Program-made: the position numbers and the translations under genes
Shown: one piece after another, positions 58,383 to 64,000 of the stretch
How the letters are laid out: every line of letters starts with the position of its first letter
Position numbering within the stretch: the stretch's first letter is position 1
Assembly (NCBI GenBank): GCA_039636795.1
Contig: CP143430.1
Coordinates: 558,001 to 622,000 of the forward strand
From: Micrococcaceae bacterium Sec5.1
GTDB taxonomy: Bacteria; Actinomycetota; Actinomycetes; Actinomycetales; Micrococcaceae
Reading direction: 5' to 3'
DNA: 64,000 nucleotides
The notes under the pieces: model-generated
What the model was told of the DNA's origin: nothing
The model's input: the letters and a program-made list of their open reading frames with translations, nothing else
Database searches by the model: none

Positions 58383-59870
58383 CTATTCTCCTTCCAGGCC
58401 GTTGCCGGCGCCGTCCACTGCGCCGTTGATGCTGTAGGAACCAAGGTACTTGTCCAGCTCAGCCACCAGGGCATCGTAGCCGTAATTCCGGTAGGTGTAG
58501 GCTCCGCGGACCACGAACGGGGCGCCGGCGTAGAACATTTCGTACTGCTGGTGGCGGCCGGCGAATTCGGAGCCGATGATGTCCCAGGCCAACTTGAACA
58601 GCTTTACGCGCTCTTCACTGGCAACACCGGGGGACTGCACGTAGCGTTCCATGTCCGGGCGGGTCACACTGCTGGTCATGTCGGCGACGCTGGACGGCAG
58701 TTGCAGGACGCCACCACCAACAAGGTCGCGAAGGATCGAAATCACCCGCGGATACGTCTCGGACTGAAGACCCATGGCCCCGTAAAGGGCGCTCTTCCCG
58801 GGAACCACCATGCCGGCGTCGTCAACCGTTGCTGTGTATTCGGCCGCAAGAACCGCCGATTCAACAGACTGGACGATCGCGGCGAGCTCGCCAAGCTTCT
58901 CCTGGACTCCGGGGATCTTGTCCGTGCCGTTCACCTGGGTGACCTTGCGGGCAACAGAAGCAATGAACTTCAGCTTGGTGGAGAACCTGATCTGCGCCTG
59001 CCAGTTTCCCAGCGCGTGGGCACCGGTATCGAAGAACTGACGGCGGAGGGTATCGATGTTCCGGTTGATGAAGACGCGGTCCCAGGGGATGAGCACGTCA
59101 TCGAAAACTACCAACGCGTCGGGCTCGTCGTAGTGGCTGGTCAGCGGGTAGTCGAAGTCGCTGGTGGCTGCCGGCGCGAACGGACGGCGGCAGTACAGCT
59201 TCAACCCGTCGGTCGCCACGGGAACGGCGAAGCTGACGGCAAAGTCCACGTCATCCGGGCCAAGCGGCTTGATGCAGGTGACGAACACTTCGTCTGCAAT
59301 CGCTGCGCCCGTGGCAAGCATCTGCGAACCGCGGACGATGATGCCTTCCTCGGTTTCACGCACGACGCCGACCTGCAGGTATTCGCCTTCCCAACCTGAC
59401 GCCGTGGTTGCGCGGGAAACCTGCGGCGGAATGATCGCGTAGGAAAGGTACAGGTTCTCGGAAAGGATCTTCTTGTAGTACCGCTCCACGTTGCCGGCGA
59501 AGTCGCGCTCGTCATTCTTGAACACGTCCGCGTGGGAGCCGAAAGCGGCGAAGAAGGTACCCACGTGGTCGGGGCTGCGGCCTACCCAGCCATGGGTGTG
59601 CTTGGCCCACTTTTCGATGGCGTGGCGACGGAGGACCAGCTCTTCCTGGGTGCGTGGAGCAGCGAAGGTGCGGTTCGCGGGTCCATTAATCTCTTCCGAG
59701 TGGAACTGCATGCCGTTGCTGGGATCGGCTGCGATGTCGAACAGCTCAGCCATGGTCTGGGCAACCTTCGCGAACGCCGGGTGTTCCAGGACGTTGCCAA
59801 CTACCTCGCCATCGAGGATCACCGTCCGGCCATCGTTCAGGGACTTCAGGTATTGCTTTCCGGTTCTCAT
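58383..59870 (-). CDS. HpaB-like flavin-dependent monooxygenase, large subunit
   Basis: The product is 495 residues from ATG 59870. MRTGKQYLKSLNDGRTVILDGEVVGNVLEHPAFAKVAQTMAELFD is the family N-terminus, followed by YYKKILSENLYLSYAIIPPQVSRA and VRGSQMLATGAAIADEVFVTCIKPL, DALVVFDDVLIPWDRVFI and DMTSSVTRPDMERYVQSPG. These are marks of the 4-hydroxyphenylacetate 3-hydroxylase oxygenase component (HpaB/HpaH, acyl-CoA dehydrogenase-like fold), using reduced FAD from the flavin reductase. The substrate need not be hydroxyphenylacetate: no ring-cleavage genes are here. The stop of the DUF2848 gene overlaps its start by four bases. Confidence 0.9.
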   Translation of the reverse strand: MRTGKQYLKSLNDGRTVILDGEVVGNVLEHPAFAKVAQTMAELFDIAADPSNGMQFHSEEINGPANRTFAAPRTQEELVLRRHAIEKWAKHTHGWVGRSPDHVGTFFAAFGSHADVFKNDERDFAGNVERYYKKILSENLYLSYAIIPPQVSRATTASGWEGEYLQVGVVRETEEGIIVRGSQMLATGAAIADEVFVTCIKPLGPDDVDFAVSFAVPVATDGLKLYCRRPFAPAATSDFDYPLTSHYDEPDALVVFDDVLIPWDRVFINRNIDTLRRQFFDTGAHALGNWQAQIRFSTKLKFIASVARKVTQVNGTDKIPGVQEKLGELAAIVQSVESAVLAAEYTATVDDAGMVVPGKSALYGAMGLQSETYPRVISILRDLVGGGVLQLPSSVADMTSSVTRPDMERYVQSPGVASEERVKLFKLAWDIIGSEFAGRHQQYEMFYAGAPFVVRGAYTYRNYGYDALVAELDKYLGSYSINGAVDGAGNGLEGE

Positions 59871-60553
59871 CGAAGTGAGCCTTTCTTGATTTTGTAGTTG
59901 TGTTCGATTCTCGTCCCATTGGGGAACGAGAGCTCTACTTTCCAAGAAGTTCCGTCAACGAACTTCCCCTTCAGCAGTGGCAAAGTGCCACCAAGACACA
60001 TGAAGTCGGCGTCACCGATGTCCGTCCGCTCCAGGAGCTTTTCGACGACGTCCGCCGGCTTGCGCAGGCCCGCCAACGAGCCCTCTTGGTACAGTTCGCC
60101 GTCCACCCACGAGCGGGCGGTGCACTGGTCAAGGTCCAGGTCCTCGAGTGAGGGGACTTCGATGACCTCGGTTGCGATGGGCTTGGGGCATGCCCTTTTG
60201 GAATCGCCAATATCCTGGGCCTCGATGTCCCTGTCCGTGTGGTCGGACCCGATGCCGAGGTAGAACTTGCCGTTGTGGCGAATATAGAGAGGCTCAATCT
60301 CGCCGGAGGTCAGGTTGTTGCTGGTGTCGTGTTCGCCTGATGTATCGAACAGTTGCGAGTCCATCCGGTAGAACATGGGCACTTCCGGCGGTGGAGCTAC
60401 GCCAATGGCTGCCAGCTCGTCGATGTGATGCTGCACGGCCTTGGGATCCCTGCCCGTATAGCCGGCCACTACTGCGTGGAAGTCCGAGACCGTGATGGTC
60501 TTGTCCGTGCCCACCACCCTGAACGTGAGTGGGACTTGCCTTGTTGTTTCCAT
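59867..60553 (-). CDS. DUF2848 family protein
   Basis: The product is 228 residues. It starts METTRQVPLTFRVVGTDKTITVSDFHAVVAGYTGRDPKAVQHHIDELAAIGVAPPPEVPMFYRMDSQLFDT and contains PLYIRHNGKFYLGIGSDHTDRDIEAQDIGDSKRACPKPIA, then CLGGTLPLLKGKFVDGTSWKVEL. This is the DUF2848 family, related in outline to fumarylacetoacetate hydrolase folds; the GSDHTDRD segment could bind metal. The family is often found in amide/aromatic catabolic clusters, with no settled reaction. It precedes and overlaps the oxygenase gene. Confidence 0.85.
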   Translation of the reverse strand: METTRQVPLTFRVVGTDKTITVSDFHAVVAGYTGRDPKAVQHHIDELAAIGVAPPPEVPMFYRMDSQLFDTSGEHDTSNNLTSGEIEPLYIRHNGKFYLGIGSDHTDRDIEAQDIGDSKRACPKPIATEVIEVPSLEDLDLDQCTARSWVDGELYQEGSLAGLRKPADVVEKLLERTDIGDADFMCLGGTLPLLKGKFVDGTSWKVELSFPNGTRIEHNYKIKKGSLR

Positions 60554-60624
60554 TTACGTCTCCTTGAATGATGCCTAAATCGTTGTGGGTCAGTCTGGCC
60601 AAACTGGTCAGACGGCCGGATTCC

Positions 60625-61419
60625 TCAAACGGCAAGTGCGTCGTAGTCCGCGAGCCGATCGCCAATGACGGGGAATTCGGTACGCACTGCATTGACCTGG
60701 TCGGGATCGATGTCCACCATGAGCACCGATTCCCCGGCACCGGCTTCGGCGAGTACGTTGCCGGCCGGATCCACCACCCGGCTGTGTCCGCCAAGTTCCA
60801 CGCCTTCCTGAGTGCCTGCGGCGTTGCAGGCAATCACGAAGATCTGGTGCTCCAGTGCCCGGGCAGTTGTGAGCAGCCGCCAGTGTTCGCGACGCGCTGC
60901 GGGCCAGGCTGCCGGGACGATGACGATTTCTGCGCCCCGCGTGCTCAGCTCCATCCACAATCCCGGGAACCGAAGGTCATAGCACGTGATCCCGGCCGTT
61001 GCTCCGAACGGCAACTCAACCACCGGCAGTGAGGATCCCGCCTTGAGGAGGCTGGCTTCCTTGGACTTGTAACCAAAGACGTGGATCTTCCGGTACGTGT
61101 GCAGGATTTTCCCGTCCGGTCCCAGCAGGATGGACGTGTTGCTGAGCCGTCCATCCTCGCCGGCCTCGATAATGCTCCCGACGTGAAGGTACACACCAAG
61201 CTCCGCCGCCACCCGTGAGCACATGGACATCGTGGGGCCACTGAGGGTCTCGGCCAGGGCCTGGTACTCATCAAAGTGGAAGTATCCGGCACTCCACAGT
61301 TCGGGGAGCACGATCAGCTCGGCACCGTCGATGCCGCGAAGAATCGCTTCAACGCGATCTATCCGCTGACCACGGGTTTCCGAATCCGGGCTGGCCACCT
61401 GGACGAGTGCGACTTTCAT
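60625..61419 (-). CDS. nitrilase-superfamily amidohydrolase (omega-amidase-like)
   Basis: The product is 264 residues from ATG 61419, with AAGGAAAC upstream. The catalytic triad is clear: Glu40 in VLPELWSAGY, Lys111 in YRKIHVFG and Cys146 in AGITCYDLRFP. YDLRFP, and not a nitrile-type CWEH, places it among amidases such as YafV/omega-amidase and carbamoylases. It would release ammonia from a small dicarboxylic monoamide or carbamoyl compound made in the oxygenase pathway. It is separated from the DUF2848 gene by 71 bases and from the transporter by a hairpin. Confidence 0.9.
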   Translation of the reverse strand: MKVALVQVASPDSETRGQRIDRVEAILRGIDGAELIVLPELWSAGYFHFDEYQALAETLSGPTMSMCSRVAAELGVYLHVGSIIEAGEDGRLSNTSILLGPDGKILHTYRKIHVFGYKSKEASLLKAGSSLPVVELPFGATAGITCYDLRFPGLWMELSTRGAEIVIVPAAWPAARREHWRLLTTARALEHQIFVIACNAAGTQEGVELGGHSRVVDPAGNVLAEAGAGESVLMVDIDPDQVNAVRTEFPVIGDRLADYDALAV

Positions 61420-61445
61420 GGCTGTTTCCTTACTGTCAGTGGTTC

Positions 61446-61502
61446 CGAGATGGCACTTCGCGCCCATGATTGGGGCAAATATGGGTGTGAAGTGCCATCT
61501 CG
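61446..61502 (-). terminator. hairpin between MHS transporter and amidase genes
   Basis: CGAGATGGCACTTC (61446-61459) pairs perfectly with 61489-61502, and the inner CGCCCAT/ATGGGTGT extends it with mismatches. It follows the MHS stop by 8 bases. It may split the cluster into two transcripts or only weaken read-through. Confidence 0.6.
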
Positions 61503-61509
61503 CGGGTAG

Positions 61510-62853
61510 TTACTTGGCGGGTTCGTCCAGGTCGCTGAGCCGCAGGCCCTTGGTCTCCTTGGCGAACATGACCGAGACCATGGAGATCAGGCCCATCGCT
61601 GCAAGGTAGATGCCGATTGCGTAGCCGGTGCCGAAGGCGCTGTAGAGAGCCAGGGCGATGATGGGCGATAGCGAGCCGGCGATCAGCGAGGCGAGGTTGT
61701 ACGCAACCGAGGTTCCGCTGTACCGGACATCCGTGGGGAAGAGTTCGGAGAAGAACGCACCGATCACGGAGCTGTAGGCGGCGAAGATCAACAGGCCACC
61801 GACGGCGGCAGCAATGATGCCCCACACCTGGCCAGTGTTCAGCAGGGCGAAGAACGCGAACGCCCAGATGACGGTGGCGATCGAAGCGCCGATCATGATG
61901 GGCTTGCGGCCCACTTTGTCCGCATAAAGCGCCAGGATGGGGATAGCGACGACGGCGACGCCCTGGCCGATCATGACGGCGGTGAGGCCGGTCTGCCGCT
62001 GCAAGCCCATGATCTGGGTGACGTAGGTGATGATGAACAGCGAGTAGATGTAGAAGCCTGCGTTCTCACCCATGCGGCTGCCGGTGGCGATGAGCAGTTG
62101 GCGCCAGTTGCGGCGGAACAGAATGGCCAGGGGCAATTTCCGTTCCTTGATGGCTTCGGCCTCGCGCTTCAGCTGTGCTTCCTTGAACAGCGGAGTCTCC
62201 TGAACGTAGAGACGCAGGACGAGGCCAATGATCACCAGCAGGGCGGAGAGCCCGAACGCGAGACGCCAGCCCCAGGCAAGGAATTCACTTTCGGGCATGG
62301 TCGCGGCGAGGATTGCCAGCACACCTGCGGCCATGAGGTTGCCCAGCGGCGGACCGATGTTGGGCCAGGATGCCCAGAACGCCCGCCTTGCACTGTCATT
62401 GCTGTGCTCGGAGACGAGGAGAACGGCCCCGCCCCATTCGCCACCCAGTGCGAATCCCTGGATCAGGCGCAGCAGCAAGAGCAGCAACGGTGCTGCGATG
62501 CCGATGGCTGCGTAGGAAGGGATGAACGCAATAAGCGTGGTGGCTACGCCCATGAGCATGAGGCTGGCCACCAGTGTGGCGCGACGGCCGTGCTTATCGC
62601 CGAGGTGCCCCAGAACGATGGCGCCCAGGGGACGGGCAAGGAAGCCGGCGGCAAATGTTCCGAGGGCCAGCATGGTGCCCACAAGCGGGTCAGAGGTTGG
62701 GAAAAAGAGCTTGTTGAAAACCAATGCGGCAGCGGTGCCGTAGAGAAAGAAGTCGTACCATTCGACGGCCGTGCCGGCAAGGCTCGAAGCAGCGACCACG
62801 GGCAGCCTGGAGTGCTTCTGCTGCCTCAGTTCTGCTTTCTTCAAATCGGTCAT
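61510..62853 (-). CDS. MHS-family symporter of the oxygenase cluster
   Basis: The product is 447 residues from ATG 62853, with AAAAGGAT upstream. SSLAGTAVEWYDFFLYGTAAALVFNKLFFP, LGHLGDKHGRRATLV and RLIQGFALGGEWGGAVLLVSEHS are the signatures of the MHS group (aromatic-acid, citrate and proline-betaine porters). Twelve membrane segments are expected. It is the first gene of the cluster, facing the GntR regulator, so it probably brings in the substrate of the HpaB-like oxygenase, an aromatic or heterocyclic acid. Confidence 0.9.
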   Translation of the reverse strand: MTDLKKAELRQQKHSRLPVVAASSLAGTAVEWYDFFLYGTAAALVFNKLFFPTSDPLVGTMLALGTFAAGFLARPLGAIVLGHLGDKHGRRATLVASLMLMGVATTLIAFIPSYAAIGIAAPLLLLLLRLIQGFALGGEWGGAVLLVSEHSNDSARRAFWASWPNIGPPLGNLMAAGVLAILAATMPESEFLAWGWRLAFGLSALLVIIGLVLRLYVQETPLFKEAQLKREAEAIKERKLPLAILFRRNWRQLLIATGSRMGENAGFYIYSLFIITYVTQIMGLQRQTGLTAVMIGQGVAVVAIPILALYADKVGRKPIMIGASIATVIWAFAFFALLNTGQVWGIIAAAVGGLLIFAAYSSVIGAFFSELFPTDVRYSGTSVAYNLASLIAGSLSPIIALALYSAFGTGYAIGIYLAAMGLISMVSVMFAKETKGLRLSDLDEPAK

Positions 62854-62962
62854 TGTGGGGATCCTTTTGCGGTTGGGAGCGTCCAGAGCTTCCTGTGAAG
62901 CGAGGCCGAACCCAAGAAATTGAGGGGTTCCAAATGCGTGAGCGGAGTCACTGAACAACACT

Positions 62963-62990
62963 GTAGACTAGTTGTATACAACCCGTCTAC
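62963..62990. promoter_or_regulatory. candidate GntR operator
   Basis: GTAGAC (62963-62968) and GTCTAC (62985-62990) flank the perfect palindrome TTGTATACAA (62972-62981). TTGTATACAA is the form of operator often bound by FadR/FCD-type GntR regulators. It lies in the 219-bp divergent space between the MHS gene and the GntR gene. Confidence 0.65.
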
Positions 62991-63072
62991 ATTTGACGAA
63001 GAAGTTTTTTCGAGGGCGTCCGGTCCGTCCTGAATGCAACTCGTATACTGGGCTTCGCGAGAAAGGCTCTTC

Positions 63073-63714
63073 ATGATCCAGATGACTCCCACTGCTCAAT
63101 CCCAGCCCGAAGTGGCCTATCAGTGGATGAAAAGCTATATCGCTGCCCTGCCGCGGGACGAGGAGACCTTCCTCAACGAGGCGGTCCTCGCCAAGTCCAC
63201 CGGTACGTCGCGCACACCAGTCCGTGAGGCATTGTTGCGCCTCGAAGCCGAGGGTTTCGTCAAACGGATCCCACACAAAGGCGCTTACGTTCCGCCAATC
63301 TCGGACCCCGATGTCCGAGCCATCCTGCAGGCCCGCTCTGTGGTGGAGAAGTGGGCCGTCTCAGCACTGGACAGCATGCCGGATGGGCAGATTGACGCGT
63401 TCCAGCGCATCATCGACCAGCAGCACGAAGCCAAGGACGACCCCGCCCGGTTCATTGAGCTGGACACCGAATTCCACACGCTCATGGTCCGTGCGGGAGG
63501 AAATCCAATCCTGGCCGATTTCTACGCTTCCCTTCGGCAGCGGCAACTCAGGATTGGTGTCCGCGCTGTCACTCAGGGGACAGACCGTGCCGGGGACGTG
63601 CTCCGCGAGCATCAGCTGATTGTCGATGCCCTTCGAAGCCGGAGCCTGGACGCTGCGCACCAAGCGATCGATGCCCACCTGGACTCAACGCGGCTGGCGG
63701 TCATCGGCTACTAA
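63073..63714 (+). CDS. GntR family regulator (FCD/FadR subfamily)
   Basis: The product is 213 residues from ATG 63073, with GAAAGG six bases upstream. The winged helix (about 10-75) includes LNEAVLAKSTGTSRTPVREALLRLEAEGFVKRIPHKGAYVPPIS. The C-terminal FCD helical domain includes ILQARSVVEKWAVSAL, FIELDTEFHTLMVRAGGNPIL (Asp and His metal/acid-binding positions) and REHQLIVDALRSRSLDAAHQAIDAHL. It probably represses the divergent transporter-oxygenase cluster until a carboxylic-acid inducer binds. Confidence 0.92.
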   Translation: MIQMTPTAQSQPEVAYQWMKSYIAALPRDEETFLNEAVLAKSTGTSRTPVREALLRLEAEGFVKRIPHKGAYVPPISDPDVRAILQARSVVEKWAVSALDSMPDGQIDAFQRIIDQQHEAKDDPARFIELDTEFHTLMVRAGGNPILADFYASLRQRQLRIGVRAVTQGTDRAGDVLREHQLIVDALRSRSLDAAHQAIDAHLDSTRLAVIGY

Positions 63715-63733
63715 CCCTCGGGCTGGAGTACGC

Positions 63734-64000
63734 CTAGTCTTCACTGTGCAGCTCGCGTTGCCTTGCGCTTAGAAGCTCAAGCTCGGGTCGGGCGGCAACG
63801 AACCGTTCAACGGCGTCGAGCACTTCCTTAAGGTGCGCGCGGTCAGGCGCCACCAGTGCCGCGCCGAGCAAGGTGCGGCGATATTGGTCCTGCAACCCGG
63901 TCTCGGCCGCGGACACCTCGAAGCGGCGTTTGAGTTCAGCAATGACGGGCCGCACGAGCGAGCGTTTCTCCTTCAGGCTATGGACATCGCCCAGGAGCAC
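63734..64000 (-). CDS. DUF503 (YlxP-like) protein, N-terminus beyond the window
   Basis: The visible C-terminal 88 residues read LLGDVHSLKEKRSLVRPVIAELKRRFEVSAAETGLQDQYRRTLLGAALVAPDRAHLKEVLDAVERFVAARPELELLSARQRELHSED. The HSLKEKRSLVRPVIAELKRRF segment is diagnostic for DUF503, a small fold found near ribosome-assembly genes (ylxP in Firmicutes). Only a few residues are missing at the N-terminus, since family members are about 90-100 residues. It is convergent with the GntR gene. Confidence 0.9.
   Translation of the reverse strand: MLLGDVHSLKEKRSLVRPVIAELKRRFEVSAAETGLQDQYRRTLLGAALVAPDRAHLKEVLDAVERFVAARPELELLSARQRELHSED

Noticed and set aside
1..64000. CRISPR arrays, tRNA or rRNA genes, intact insertion sequences
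   Set aside because: No regularly spaced repeat-spacer pattern, no cloverleaf-like or rRNA sequence and no intact transposase frame was recognised on either strand; the only recombinase is the remnant at 38061-38384.

Overview
The window is GC-rich, and its gene families fit a soil actinobacterium of the Arthrobacter/Paenarthrobacter type (Micrococcaceae). This is inferred from family content: an LpdA-like quinone reductase without redox cysteines, many LacI/ROK-controlled sugar uptake systems, NgcEFG-like uptake, and frequent ATGA/GTGA gene overlaps. No rRNA, tRNA, CRISPR array or intact transposase was seen.

Left part (1-38 kb): mostly ordinary chromosome rich in transport and catabolism. 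It starts with the end of a surface-protein operon and purA. Next come an MFS pump, a TetR/oxidoreductase pair, and a two-gene unit encoding a secreted protein with a Cys-rich C-terminus plus a small membrane protein (bacteriocin candidate). A LacI gene lies divergent from an SLC45-like sugar porter and a universal stress protein. Then follow LpdA, an asparagine-type permease, a ROK regulator, and a MarR/MFS pair. A fructose-type ABC operon with a PfkB kinase is under a divergent LacI regulator with visible operators. A PucR-like regulator and two SRPBCC proteins follow. A second LacI regulator controls an amino-acid-type ABC importer coupled to a Gfo/Idh dehydrogenase and a DAO-type flavoenzyme. 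An Orn/Lys/Arg decarboxylase lies divergent from an M20 dipeptidase.

Middle (38.06-49.65 kb): an accessory island. It begins with a decayed serine recombinase and holds small orphan genes on both strands. Among them are Imm10-like, DUF6228-like, DUF6188-like, DUF695-like and ankyrin-repeat genes, an EVE-like/HNH endonuclease, an OGG-fold protein, and at least two damaged genes. From about 41.2 kb on, almost every gene or gene pair is bounded by a copy of a short intergenic repeat with two parts: A, about CCGGTAAAGGATCC, and B, about CGGCTTACGGSCGC. This repeat-punctuated, cassette-like layout is the most unusual structure in the window.

Right part (49.7-64 kb): chromosome again. It has an ECF sigma/membrane partner pair, a CoA-binding protein, a polysaccharide deacetylase, a YjbR-like protein, an NgcEFG-like chitosugar importer, and a flavin-dependent monooxygenase catabolic cluster. 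That cluster comprises flavin reductase, cupin, HpaB-like oxygenase, DUF2848 protein, nitrilase-family amidase and MHS transporter, under a divergent GntR regulator. The window ends in a DUF503 gene.

Starts were chosen from visible ribosome binding sites, overlaps and family alignment by eye. No database search was possible, so family names rest on recognised motifs.
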